Shown in pieces: positions 43,817-52,601 of a DNA stretch of 57,426 nucleotides (position 1 is the first letter of the stretch; each line of letters starts with the position of its first letter). The stretch covers positions 1 through 57,426 of the forward strand of contig CAZQKW010000024.1 of NCBI GenBank assembly GCA_964594075.1. Direction: 5' to 3'. The notes under the pieces were generated by a model. The model was not told the origin of the DNA, ran no database searches, and saw only the letters and a list, made by a program, of their open reading frames with translations. This DNA is from CAZQKW01 sp964594075 (GTDB taxonomy: Bacteria; Desulfobacterota; WTBG01; CAIYCZ01). A program made the translations under genes and the position numbers.

Positions 43817-44340
43817 TGAAGCGAAAAACATTACTCTGGATGTGTCTGGTTGCGACCGCTATGCTGTTTGTTGCGGGGTGCGGATACCGTCGTGCCGGCA
43901 AAGATAACCCCGTGCTTCTGGGCATTAATACCATTGCCGTTCCCTATTTCAAAAATGACACTTTTGAGGCGGGCATTGAGGCAATTTTTACCACGGTATT
44001 TGCCAATGAATTTATTAACAGCAAACGCCTGCAAGTAGTCCGCATTGACGACGCCGACGTGATACTGCGCGGAACGATTAAAAATTTTCGGGAACAGGTA
44101 ATTTCCTATAATCAAGATCGGAAAGCACTGGAGTATCGGGTGGTTGTGACTTTGGACCTGAGCCTTGAAAAGCGCGACAGCGGTGAGATCCTGTGGAAAC
44201 GAAAACGGCTTGCAGACAATGAAGAATACCAGGTGAGCTCATACATAACAGTGACACAAACAGAGAAAACGGTTGCATTGGAAAAAATCGCGCAGAATCT
44301 GGCTAAAAAAGTCTATGAGAGCATCATACAGGGCTTTTAA
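43813..44340 (+). CDS. lptE: LPS-assembly lipoprotein LptE
   Basis: This 175-residue protein has a signal peptide and lipobox LFVAGC, giving a lipid-modified Cys in the phrase GCGYR. The rest is the small alpha/beta LptE fold: TIAVPYFKNDTFEAGIEAIFTT and a final helix ALEKIAQNLAKKVYESI. LptE plugs the LptD barrel that inserts LPS into the outer membrane, so its presence indicates a diderm cell. It overlaps leuS by four bases and holA follows after 32 bases. Confidence 0.9.
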   Translation: MMKRKTLLWMCLVATAMLFVAGCGYRRAGKDNPVLLGINTIAVPYFKNDTFEAGIEAIFTTVFANEFINSKRLQVVRIDDADVILRGTIKNFREQVISYNQDRKALEYRVVVTLDLSLEKRDSGEILWKRKRLADNEEYQVSSYITVTQTEKTVALEKIAQNLAKKVYESIIQGF

Positions 44341-44372
44341 ATCATGTATTTCTGTTTTATCCCCGCCGTATC

Positions 44373-45416
44373 ATGCTAACACCCGAAATGTTGCGAAAAC
44401 AAGTTTATTCCGGAACTATTGCGCCGCTCTACTGTATATACGGTCCGAATTCCGCGCTTATTGACAAGACGGTTGCCACCCTTTACGCCGCAATCTTTGG
44501 TTCTGCGAAAACGGATTTTGACTTTGACCATTTTGATGCAGACGTCCATGATCCCGAGATAATTCTCAATGCTGCCCAAACGCGTCCCCTCCGTGCTTCT
44601 AAACGCTTGGTTGTGGTAAAACGCGCAGAAGTTTATAAAACAACCCAGTGGGGAATATTTAAACATTATTTTACTAAGCCATCTGCCCAGTGCTGCCTTG
44701 TGTTTGTTGCTCATGCAGAAAAACACGACAAGCTGCCATGCGGCGAAAAACTTGCAAATATTTTTCTGAAATCAGGGGCAGCAGTTTTTTGCGGCAACCC
44801 CAAAAAAGAAGCGCAGGGACAGATCATTGAAACTGAATTAAAAAAGTGCGGAAAAAAAATTGCCCGGGATGCGCTCGATTTTATGGCAGAGGCTATCGGC
44901 GGAGAGGGATTGAAGGTTCAGCAGGAGCTTGAAAAGCTGGTGCTATTCTGTGCTGACAAACCGCTTATTACCCTTGAGGATGCCATGGCAGTGGTATGCG
45001 GCACTGAACAGGTTACCATATTTAATCTTCTTGATGCAATTGCAGCCGGGAACACTGCCGAGGCTTTAAAATATATTAATGAGTTGCTGGATCGCGGTCA
45101 GGATCCGCTGCCAATGCTGGGGATGATTGCCCGCCAGTTCAGGCTTATTGCTGTGGCCGGGGAAGCGATTCGGGAGGGGAAAAAGGCTGCACAGATAACA
45201 GCCGCTCTAAATGAGTTTGACAGAAGTGTCTACCGCGGAAGGGGCTATCAGCAGTGGCAGGTTGAAAAATTTATAAAACAGGCGCACCGATGGCCAATCA
45301 AAAAACTTGCCAAAGCGTTTGATGAGATTTCTGTTGCCGACGCACAGCTTAAGTCAAGCCGCATAGATAAACGGCACCTCATGGAACGGCTTGTCTTTGC
45401 GCTTGGCGGTTGTTAG
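44373..45416 (+). CDS. holA: DNA polymerase III subunit delta
   Basis: This 347-residue clamp-loader subunit has the N-terminal AAA-like domain (IYGPNSALIDK near residue 20) and the C-terminal collar domain (LLDRGQDPLPMLGMIARQFR and IKKLAKAFDEISVADAQLKSS, both typical of HolA). It opens the beta sliding clamp. leuS-lptE-holA is a common order in several diderm groups. It converges with rpsT, leaving only two bases between the stops. Confidence 0.93.
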   Translation: MLTPEMLRKQVYSGTIAPLYCIYGPNSALIDKTVATLYAAIFGSAKTDFDFDHFDADVHDPEIILNAAQTRPLRASKRLVVVKRAEVYKTTQWGIFKHYFTKPSAQCCLVFVAHAEKHDKLPCGEKLANIFLKSGAAVFCGNPKKEAQGQIIETELKKCGKKIARDALDFMAEAIGGEGLKVQQELEKLVLFCADKPLITLEDAMAVVCGTEQVTIFNLLDAIAAGNTAEALKYINELLDRGQDPLPMLGMIARQFRLIAVAGEAIREGKKAAQITAALNEFDRSVYRGRGYQQWQVEKFIKQAHRWPIKKLAKAFDEISVADAQLKSSRIDKRHLMERLVFALGGC

Positions 45417-45418
45417 GT

Positions 45419-45691
45419 TCATCCGGCCTGCATCAGGGTATTTGCTTTTCTGGCCAGGCGGGAAATTTTTCTCGCTGCGGTTTTTTTGTGAATTACGCCT
45501 TTGGAGGCAGTCTTTGAAATAGTGGACATTGCGGACTGAACAGCCTTCTGGACTGCAGGCTGGTCCTTGCTTTCTAAAGCGGTGAACAAAGACTTGACGC
45601 TGGTCTTTAATTTCGAACGAATTATTTTATTGCGCAGCCGCCGTTTTTGATTTTGCCGATGTCGCTTTAATGCTGATTTGTGGGTTGCCAA
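45419..45691 (-). CDS. rpsT: Ribosomal protein S20, TTG start
   Basis: This 90-residue protein is a Lys/Arg-rich helical bundle (MATHKSALKRHRQNQKRR at the start, GVIHKKTAARKISRL near the end). It binds 16S rRNA in the 30S subunit. The start codon is TTG behind a strong AAAGGAG. E. coli rpsT also starts with UUG, where the weak start is part of S20 autoregulation; the same logic may hold here. Promoter at 45730-45758. Confidence 0.97.
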   Translation of the reverse strand: MATHKSALKRHRQNQKRRLRNKIIRSKLKTSVKSLFTALESKDQPAVQKAVQSAMSTISKTASKGVIHKKTAARKISRLARKANTLMQAG

Positions 45692-45729
45692 AGTCGTCTC
45701 CTTTATGATTAAATAAATTTTATGTAGGC

Positions 45730-45758
45730 ATACTAATAATTTTTTTTTGCATTGTCAA
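45730..45758 (-). promoter_or_regulatory. rpsT promoter
   Basis: On the minus strand TTGACA (45758-45753) is followed after exactly 17 bases by TAGTAT (45735-45730). A leader of about 33 bases precedes the TTG start. Confidence 0.8.
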
Positions 45759-45766
45759 GTAGTTAT

Positions 45767-46300
45767 ATGGAAATCCGGTATACCTGCTTTGACACCCCTT
45801 TGGGATGGTGCGGCCTCATTAAGGGCACAACAGGGCTTTTGAGAATTCTATTGCCTGAGCCGCACAAAGATTCTGTATTAGATAAAATCCTCTCTCTGTA
45901 TCCGCTGTTTTCGGTATATGCGCCGGAAGATTTTTTGCCCGAACAGAACGCGCTGGGTATTTATTTTTCCGGCGGCGGACTTGATTTCCCTTTTACCCTC
46001 GATTTTACTGGCGCTACTGCTTTTCAAATAGCAGTATGGAAGGCGATAAAAAAAATTCCCTACGGACAGGTCAGAACATATCAGTGGGTTTCTACAAAGA
46101 TACGGCATCCTCATTCAATGAGAGCAGTAGGGAATGCATTAGGAAAAAATCCATTTCCCATCGTTATCCCCTGTCACCGGGTTATACGCGAGGATGGCCG
46201 GCTGGGAGGGTTTTCCGCGTCGCAGGGTCTCAAACTGAAAATTGCGTTGCTGGAACTGGAGGGGGTTAAGCTCCATCCCCGGCAGCTCCAGTTCACATGA
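45767..46300 (+). CDS. ogt: Methylated-DNA--protein-cysteine methyltransferase
   Basis: This 177-residue suicide repair enzyme has the acceptor cysteine in the motif PIVIPCHRVIRE and the helix-turn-helix part in FQIAVWKAIKKIPYGQVRTY. It removes methyl groups from O6-methylguanine. The ATG at 45767 is preferred; a TTG at 45752 lies in the rpsT promoter. It is divergent from rpsT. Confidence 0.95.
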   Translation: MEIRYTCFDTPLGWCGLIKGTTGLLRILLPEPHKDSVLDKILSLYPLFSVYAPEDFLPEQNALGIYFSGGGLDFPFTLDFTGATAFQIAVWKAIKKIPYGQVRTYQWVSTKIRHPHSMRAVGNALGKNPFPIVIPCHRVIREDGRLGGFSASQGLKLKIALLELEGVKLHPRQLQFT

Positions 46301-46337
46301 AATAACATTAAAGCATTAACCGTGTTTGACGCTGAGA

Positions 46338-47693
46338 ATGGAATTGATGGCACGACAACAGATTGATTGGCAGGCGATCGAGAACGAGGCGGTTGAGCTC
46401 TTGAGCCGGTATATACAGATTAATACCATTAATCCGCCGGGTAATGAGCTGGCGGGAGCCCTGTTTCTCAAGGAGATTTTGGCACATAACGGCATTCAGG
46501 CGGATGTGTATGAGTCCGACACGAACCGCGGTAATTTAGTAACCCGTTTTATGGGCGACCGCGATGCTATTCCGGCAGTTCTGCTCCTGCATCATATTGA
46601 TGTCGTGCCGGTTGAAGAGGATAAATGGCTACAGCCGCCATTTTCGGGATGCGTGGTGAATGGCGAGATCTGGGGACGGGGAGCACTGGACTGTAAATCA
46701 TTGGGGATTATGCAGCTCATGGCGTTTGTGCTGCTCAAACGCCAGGGATTATTTCCGGAAAAGCACATCGTGCTTGCCGCTACCGCCGATGAGGAAGCAG
46801 GCAGCACGTGGGGGGTTGGCTGGTTCATGCGCCACATGCCGGATAAACTCAAGGCCAGATATGTCATAAACGAAGGGGGAGGTCTGGGGCTTGCTACCAA
46901 ACGCGGCAATGTGCATTTTTGCCAGGTGGCTGAAAAAGGGGTGTGCTGGGTGCGCATCACATTTTCGGGCACGCCCGGCCATGCTTCGCTTCCGCATGCA
47001 AATAACTGTGTGGTAGAGATGGGCAAAGCCATTGAAGCGCTGTCCTCGTATGAGTCAGCCTGGGTGGTTACCGAGCCGGCGGAAAAATTTATAAGAGGAC
47101 TTGCGGCAGCACAGGAGTTTGTGTCCGCGGCTGAATTTTTGCAATTGTTAGACCCGACCTCATGTAGTTCTGTCTGGGGGCGGCTACCCGCAGGCATTAT
47201 TCAGCAGGTGCTCAATGCCTCGTTAAGAAACACCTTTACCCCGACTATCGCAAAAGCGGGGACAAAAACCAATGTGATACCGGCAGAATGCTTTTGTGAA
47301 ATAGACTGCAGAATGCTTCCCGGCGTGAAACCACACGAGATACAACAAGCAATCAGCGACATCCTTACCGCCAGAGGTTGCAAAAATTTTACCATCACGA
47401 TGCTGCACACCTCGATGCCTTCTTCATCGCCCCTGGACACTCCCCTGTACCGGGTAATTGAAAATAATTTAAAAAAACATGACCCGACCGCGCTGCTCAT
47501 TCCCTATATGTCCTCCGGGGCGACCGATTCACGGTTTTTTCGCGAGCACGGAATAGTCGCATACGGCATGCAGATGGAATCATCGCTTGAATCAATGGAG
47601 CGCATGCACGGCCATAATGAGCGTATTTCAATCGCAAACCTGGTCATGGGAATTAAGGTGCTTTTTGACACCATGCGTGAATTCTGCGTTTAG
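46338..47693 (+). CDS. M20-family metallopeptidase
   Basis: This is a 451-residue protein. The first zinc ligand motif is LLHHIDVVPV, the bridging aspartate is in GRGALDCKSLG, and the catalytic glutamates are in AATADEEAGS. The dimerisation domain lies in about residues 200-340. Family members remove acyl or peptide groups from amino acids and dipeptides. Substrate is unknown; the long form with NPPGNE near the start resembles the ArgE/DapE/carboxypeptidase group. An alternative ATG is at 46347. Confidence 0.88.
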   Translation: MELMARQQIDWQAIENEAVELLSRYIQINTINPPGNELAGALFLKEILAHNGIQADVYESDTNRGNLVTRFMGDRDAIPAVLLLHHIDVVPVEEDKWLQPPFSGCVVNGEIWGRGALDCKSLGIMQLMAFVLLKRQGLFPEKHIVLAATADEEAGSTWGVGWFMRHMPDKLKARYVINEGGGLGLATKRGNVHFCQVAEKGVCWVRITFSGTPGHASLPHANNCVVEMGKAIEALSSYESAWVVTEPAEKFIRGLAAAQEFVSAAEFLQLLDPTSCSSVWGRLPAGIIQQVLNASLRNTFTPTIAKAGTKTNVIPAECFCEIDCRMLPGVKPHEIQQAISDILTARGCKNFTITMLHTSMPSSSPLDTPLYRVIENNLKKHDPTALLIPYMSSGATDSRFFREHGIVAYGMQMESSLESMERMHGHNERISIANLVMGIKVLFDTMREFCV

Positions 47694-47879
47694 GCAGTTT
47701 GTGTTGCCGGCGCCGGTCTCCGTACTTTTTTCATTGACATATGCCGGGTTTGCTTTAAAAATGAACAAAAAAGAAATGTTTTATGTTACTAATCATGGAA
47801 CCAGGGCCATAACTTTTAAAACATGCTTTTTGTATTTAAGGTATGCCGCGTTAGCGTTTTTTAATATTCAGGGGGTTAT

Positions 47880-48680
47880 ATGATTGGAAAGCAAATCCGT
47901 TTAGAGCGCATCATTAATCGCAATTCAAAGAAAACCGTTATAATCCCAATGGACCATGGCGTGACCATTGGGCCGATTGCGGGGCTTGTGGATATGAAGA
48001 AGACGGTCAACGCCATTGCTGAGGGCGGTGCCAATGCGATTGTCATGCATAAAGGGCTGGTTGCCAATGGCCACCGGGGAAGCGGCAAGGATGTGGGGCT
48101 TATCATCCATCTGTCTGCAAGCACAAAGCTGGCGCCGGACCCCAATGCAAAAATGCTCGTGTGCACGGTGGAAGAAGCCATAAAACTGGGCGCCGATGCA
48201 GTTTCCATTCATGTGAATATTGGCGCTGATGATGAAAAAGAGATGCTGCGCGACCTTGGCCAGGTAGCCCGGGAGGCGCAGTCGTGGGGAATGCCGCTGC
48301 TGGCAATGATGTACACGCGGGGCAAAAAAATAAAAAATGAGTTTGATGTGAGCGTGGTTAAGCATGCGGCGCGGGTTGGTGCAGAACTGGGAGCAGATAT
48401 TGTTAAAGTGCCGTATACCGGTTCTCCCGAAACATTCAGCGATGTCGTAGCCGGCTGTTTTGTGCCGGTGGTGATTGCCGGCGGCGAAAAGATGGAAACC
48501 GATGCGGATATATTACAGATGGTGCGGGGCTCTCTTGATGCCGGGGGCGCAGGGGTGTCAATCGGCCGGAATGCATTTCAACACCATACGCCGGAGCGCA
48601 TAGTAAAAGCAATCAGCCTGCTGGTGCATGATGACTGCTCGGTGAAAGAAGCAAGCAGCGTGCTGAAGGAAAAACGATGA
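47880..48680 (+). CDS. 2-amino-3,7-dideoxy-D-threo-hept-6-ulosonate (ADH) synthase, DhnA-type aldolase
   Basis: This 266-residue class I aldolase-fold protein has the signature IPMDHGVTIGP near residue 25 and the Schiff-base lysine in GADIVKVPYTG (about 178). The archaeal family (MJ0400 type) joins 6-deoxy-5-ketofructose phosphate and aspartate semialdehyde as the first step of the alternative shikimate pathway. The next gene encodes the second enzyme and overlaps by four bases, which strongly supports this over ordinary fructose-bisphosphate aldolase. The ribosome-binding site is AGGGGG. Confidence 0.9.
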   Translation: MIGKQIRLERIINRNSKKTVIIPMDHGVTIGPIAGLVDMKKTVNAIAEGGANAIVMHKGLVANGHRGSGKDVGLIIHLSASTKLAPDPNAKMLVCTVEEAIKLGADAVSIHVNIGADDEKEMLRDLGQVAREAQSWGMPLLAMMYTRGKKIKNEFDVSVVKHAARVGAELGADIVKVPYTGSPETFSDVVAGCFVPVVIAGGEKMETDADILQMVRGSLDAGGAGVSIGRNAFQHHTPERIVKAISLLVHDDCSVKEASSVLKEKR

Positions 48681-49669
48681 AACAAGTCTGGGTAAAAGTT
48701 GATCCCTGGGACAAGGCGCTGGCAATAGCAGCACTTGAAAGCGGCGCTGAAGCCTTGGTGCTTCCGCCCGGCTGCAGCGCGGAGGCAAAAAAGTTGGGGG
48801 TCATTCGCACGGTTGCCGACGATGGGGATATGCAATTAGGAAAGGATATTGTGCAGGCAGAAATAACCTCAAAGGAGGATGAAGTGCGGATAGCGCGGCT
48901 TTCTCCGGACAAGCCAGTCATCATCAAAACCCGGGACTGGACCATTATTCCTCTGGAAAATCTTATTGCCCAGCGAAAGAATATTTTCCTTGAAGTAACC
49001 ACCCGCGCTGAGGCGCTAACCGCGATCGGCATTCTTGAGCGGGGTGTTGACGGAATAGTGATACACACGCATAATGAATCAGAATTGCGCAGCATCATAA
49101 AAGCAGTTACGGGAAGCGCCGAACGAATTAATCTGATTACGGCTGAAATCACCCGAGTAATCCCCTTGACACTGGGCGATCGGGTCTGTATTGACACCTG
49201 TTCTTCCATGGGCACAGGGCAGGGCATGCTCATTGGCAACAGCAGCAGCGGTTTGTTTCTGGTGCATGCAGAATCAGTTGAGAACCCGTATGTTGAGCCG
49301 CGCCCCTTCCGGGTTAATGCCGGGCCGGTTCATGCCTATGCACGAGTTCCCGACGGCAAAACGCGCTATTTGTCTGAGCTCAAGGCGGGCGATGGCGTGC
49401 TCATCGTCAATGCCGACGGCACGACCGAACAGGCGGTTGTGGGACGGGTGAAAATTGAGAGGCGCCCGCTGGTATTTGTTGAAGCTGCGGTGAACGATAA
49501 CCTTTATACGGCAATTCTCCAGAATGCGGAGACCGTTCGTCTCACTGCTCCCGACGGCACGCCGGTTTCCATCGTGGAACTTGCCCAAGGCAGCGAAGTC
49601 CTGATGTTCACGGAAGAAGCGGGAAGGCATTTTGGCATGAAAGTGGAAGAAACGATAACCGAAAAATAA
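48677..49669 (+). CDS. 3-dehydroquinate synthase II (archaeal type)
   Basis: This 330-residue protein matches the DHQ synthase II family (MJ1249 type): KTRDWTIIPLENLIA, LTLGDRVCIDTCSSM and GTGQGMLIGNSSSGLFLVHAES-like blocks occur in order, followed by NPYVEPRPFRVNAGPVHAY. The enzyme oxidatively deaminates and cyclises ADH to 3-dehydroquinate using NAD, bypassing the DAHP route. It overlaps the ADH synthase gene by four bases (ATGA). A terminator follows at 49701. Confidence 0.92.
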   Translation: MKQVWVKVDPWDKALAIAALESGAEALVLPPGCSAEAKKLGVIRTVADDGDMQLGKDIVQAEITSKEDEVRIARLSPDKPVIIKTRDWTIIPLENLIAQRKNIFLEVTTRAEALTAIGILERGVDGIVIHTHNESELRSIIKAVTGSAERINLITAEITRVIPLTLGDRVCIDTCSSMGTGQGMLIGNSSSGLFLVHAESVENPYVEPRPFRVNAGPVHAYARVPDGKTRYLSELKAGDGVLIVNADGTTEQAVVGRVKIERRPLVFVEAAVNDNLYTAILQNAETVRLTAPDGTPVSIVELAQGSEVLMFTEEAGRHFGMKVEETITEK

Positions 49670-49700
49670 GCGCGCCGCCGGTATTTGTGGTAAAGGATAG

Positions 49701-49733
49701 GAAGCCCGTTCAAAGATGTTTTGAACGGGCTTC
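49701..49733. terminator. Bidirectional terminator between convergent genes
   Basis: GAAGCCCGTTCAAA pairs perfectly with TTTGAACGGGCTTC around a short loop. It lies between the DHQ synthase II stop and the convergent MFS gene stop. T tracts on both sides are weak. Confidence 0.7.
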
Positions 49734-49761
49734 GTTAATTACCAGAGGCCAGATAGTAGTA

Positions 49762-51039
49762 TTATACAAACTGATTATTGGCGGTATTGAGACGCTCCTT
49801 GGTGGTTTTCAAGGTTGAGGTAAGAACCGCGCCGATGAGCAGCAATATACCGCCTAAAATAAACGACCAGGTAAAACTCCCCTGGCTGCTTGCCTGAAGC
49901 ATTTGCGAAATACGGCTCAGTACAAATCCGCCAACTCCCCATGCCGTAAATAGAATTCCATAGTTAATGCCAAAGCTTTTAAGACCCCAGAGATCCTTAC
50001 AAAGCGAGGGGAACAGGGAAAGATTGGCGCCGTAATTGAAGCCGATAAAGGTCGCCAGAAATAATGTGAGAAAGGCGCTGGGATGCTCGGTGCCGACCAC
50101 GGGAATGGCGATAAACATGAGAACCGCTTGGAAGATGAGCATGATAAACACCGTATAACTTCTGCCGATTTTATCTGAAATCATGCCCGAGATAATACGC
50201 CCGCCCGCATTACCGATCGCCATGATTGCCACTGCCACAAATGCGGCGTCAGGCATGCTTTTCTTTGCAATGCCGGCTATGCTGCTGATCACCATCAGAC
50301 CAACGCCTGCGCCAATAAAATATACAAACCACAGAATCCAGAAATTCGTCGTTGCCATCATCTCGGTCGCGGTGGCGTTAATGACAGCGGTTTTTTGTGT
50401 TGCATTACCGCCCACAGGCGCTGCACCTTCGGGGATATACCCTGCAGGAGGATTTACTAAAAGCATTGAAAGACCGCAAACTACGATAAGAAAAGCGATG
50501 CCGAAAATCATCATTGAGGTTTGGATGCCGGTGGCTTTGATGAGATATTCAGATAAGGGGGCAATGTAAACTGAAGCAAGGCCAAATCCAGCAACCACCA
50601 GCCCGGCAATCATGCCGGTTTTTGCCGGCGGAAACCATTTGAGCGCAGGCGGGGTGGCAGCAGAATAGCCAAAACCAATCCCTGCTCCCGCGAGGATGCC
50701 AAAACCAACCACCCAGGCGATGTAAGAATTTGTGGTCGAACACAAAAGCAGACCAATTGCCACCAGTATGCCTCCCATGAACGCAGTCACCCGAGGTCCG
50801 AATTTGTCCTGGCATTTTCCTGCAAGGATCATGGAAAAAGCAAAAACCAGACAGCACACGGAATAGGGATCATTGAGCTTTGCTAAATCCCAATTGAAAG
50901 ACCCTTCAGCGCCGCGTTCTATGGAATCTTTTATTGCACCCTTGAAAATGCTCCACGTGTAGAGAATGCCCAGAGCCAGATTAATTCCGGTTCCCGCAAA
51001 GGTAACAATCCATCCTTTGTTTTTAATGGTGTCCGTCAT
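49762..51039 (-). CDS. MFS transporter, OxlT/oxalate-formate antiporter family
   Basis: This 425-residue protein has twelve predicted membrane helices. The N-terminus GWIVTFAGTGINLALGILYTWSIF and the block GFGYSAATPPALKWFPPAKTGMIAGLVVAGFG (about residues 115-146) are typical of the OxlT branch, which moves small carboxylates such as oxalate, formate, lactate or pyruvate. The substrate is not evident from neighbours. It is divergent from pyrE and has a good AAGGGAAG ribosome-binding site. Confidence 0.85.
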   Translation of the reverse strand: MTDTIKNKGWIVTFAGTGINLALGILYTWSIFKGAIKDSIERGAEGSFNWDLAKLNDPYSVCCLVFAFSMILAGKCQDKFGPRVTAFMGGILVAIGLLLCSTTNSYIAWVVGFGILAGAGIGFGYSAATPPALKWFPPAKTGMIAGLVVAGFGLASVYIAPLSEYLIKATGIQTSMMIFGIAFLIVVCGLSMLLVNPPAGYIPEGAAPVGGNATQKTAVINATATEMMATTNFWILWFVYFIGAGVGLMVISSIAGIAKKSMPDAAFVAVAIMAIGNAGGRIISGMISDKIGRSYTVFIMLIFQAVLMFIAIPVVGTEHPSAFLTLFLATFIGFNYGANLSLFPSLCKDLWGLKSFGINYGILFTAWGVGGFVLSRISQMLQASSQGSFTWSFILGGILLLIGAVLTSTLKTTKERLNTANNQFV

Positions 51040-51344
51040 AGTGTTTCTTCCCTTTCCTGTTTTGCCCTTCTCTCTATACCCGCTGTTGCCACCCCAAGCA
51101 CCAGTTGCACATAATATTAGGCAAAGTCTGGCAATTCTACAAAAACCACAATGTAAATGTCAAAAGGTTTTTTCTTCAGGACTTTCCCAAAAATTTATCA
51201 CCGAATGTCAGGTAACCCGCATGAGAGTACCCCCAAGAGCTGTTTCACCCCCACCAATAAACTATTTTGGGGCACGTCCTGTTTTTTTCTGCTCCGGGCA
51301 CAACGAGCTTGACATTGCCAAAATGACCATATAAGTTTTCCTCT
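51040..51344. other. Divergent intergenic region between the MFS gene and pyrE
   Basis: About 305 bases with no gene. It must hold the promoters of both neighbours. The only clear element is the pyrE promoter at 51309-51335. No hairpin like the pyrR attenuator was seen. Confidence 0.5.
51309..51335 (+). promoter_or_regulatory. Probable pyrE promoter, close to the start codon
   Basis: TTGACA (51309-51314) and TATAAG (51330-51335) are separated by only 15 bases. The implied transcript start (about 51342) would leave almost no leader before the ATG at 51345, and there is no Shine-Dalgarno sequence, so the mRNA may be leaderless. Confidence 0.4.
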
Positions 51345-51923
51345 ATGGATGACACCTTAAAAACTCGTTTAATGAAGCTGCTGATTGAAAAATCGGTGCG
51401 CTATAGTGATACCCCTATCTTTAAACTTGCTTCTGGCCGGATGAGCAATTTTTACATTGATTGCCGCAAAGTTACTCATAGTGCAGAAGGAAAGTATCTG
51501 ATCGGTAACATTATTTTTACTATGATACAGGATCTGCCGGTAGATGCGATCGGCGGGCTGACTCTTGGCGCCGACCCTATTGCAACAGCCGTTTCCTATA
51601 CCGCATTTCTCAATAAAAAACCGGTTAACTCGTTTGTGGTGCGCAAAGAACAAAAAGAACATGGGCTTAAAAAGCTGGTGGAGGGCGATGTGCAAGCGGG
51701 AGACCGCGTGGTAATTGTTGATGATGTCATAACAACCGGAGGGTCAACCATTAAAGCAATCACTGCCGCGCGCGCCGAAGGGCTTGACGTGGTTCGGGTG
51801 ATAGTTCTGGTTGACCGGGAAGAAGGCGGCAAAGAAGAAATTGCCAGATATATTGACGCAGTTGACGCTATTTTTACTAAAACAGAATTGCTGTATGGCT
51901 ATAAAACAGCCCATGGATATTAA
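51345..51923 (+). CDS. pyrE: Orotate phosphoribosyltransferase
   Basis: This 192-residue PRTase has the PRPP loop in VVIVDDVITTGGSTIKA and the family block FKLASGRMSNFYIDCRKVT near residue 26. It joins orotate to PRPP to form OMP. It is unlinked from pyrRBC by about 38 kb. No ribosome-binding site precedes the ATG. Confidence 0.95.
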   Translation: MDDTLKTRLMKLLIEKSVRYSDTPIFKLASGRMSNFYIDCRKVTHSAEGKYLIGNIIFTMIQDLPVDAIGGLTLGADPIATAVSYTAFLNKKPVNSFVVRKEQKEHGLKKLVEGDVQAGDRVVIVDDVITTGGSTIKAITAARAEGLDVVRVIVLVDREEGGKEEIARYIDAVDAIFTKTELLYGYKTAHGY

Positions 51924-51941
51924 AACTTTGGCAGCCAGCGG

Positions 51942-52601
51942 TTAGATCAATTGAGCTGTTTGCAACCAATGAAGAAAAAGATCATTTGCAAGCCATTCCC
52001 AGCGACACAGAGCATTATCCGGCGCCCATAAAATCTGTTGGCCAGGGATATCTTCCTCTTTTTCGCCACTCCATGAGTAATAGGGGAAGCGCTGACAGGT
52101 TAGCCGCACCATTTTGGGGATTTGAACATCTTCCCGTTCCATAAAAAACCACGTAAGCACCCACAATACTTCTCCAACCGGGCTGAATTTCCACGTCACT
52201 TCTTCCTGAATGGTTTCCCTGCCCATGCCCTTCAGTTGGGCCAGCAACAGAGGAATTATATGCTGCCAGGCTGTGGCACTGGTCTCATGACCCACGGCGT
52301 GTTCAAGAATTTTCTTTTTAGCGTCAAGCGGAATAAGATTTAAGTCGCTGATAATAAATTTATGAATGTCCTGAAGCACAAGATTCAGATCGGGTTGATG
52401 AGAAAGCTTTATGGCCGGCAAATCATCAAGCGCCCGGGCGACAATTCCCGCAGTGGCATAATGATTAAATAATTCTCGCACCCAGTTGGTCAGAATATAC
52501 CCCTTTGCCGGCGGCATAAGCTCGACTGGAATATGAAATTCCCCCCTGGTTTTAAAATCGTCATGCATTTTTTGGATTAACGAAGGTGCCATAGTTTTCA
52601 C
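51942..52601 (-). CDS. Unrecognised protein coupled to a B12-binding radical SAM gene
   Basis: This is a 219-residue soluble-looking protein, mostly helical, rich in Trp near the C-terminus (LWVLTWFFM, LCRWEWLANDLFLHWLQ). No signal peptide, membrane segment or known motif was found; ILEHAVGHETSATAWQH has three histidines that could bind metal, without a recognised pattern. It starts with GTG overlapping the stop of the radical SAM gene by four bases (GTGA), so the two proteins are made together. Its role may be as a partner or processing factor of that enzyme. An ATG at 52592 is the shorter start. Confidence 0.7.
   Translation of the reverse strand: MKTMAPSLIQKMHDDFKTRGEFHIPVELMPPAKGYILTNWVRELFNHYATAGIVARALDDLPAIKLSHQPDLNLVLQDIHKFIISDLNLIPLDAKKKILEHAVGHETSATAWQHIIPLLLAQLKGMGRETIQEEVTWKFSPVGEVLWVLTWFFMEREDVQIPKMVRLTCQRFPYYSWSGEKEEDIPGQQILWAPDNALCRWEWLANDLFLHWLQTAQLI

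Noticed and set aside
52130..52146. A second LexA-like box (GAAC...GTTC)
   Set aside because: The spacing is eight bases and not four, and it lies within a coding region.
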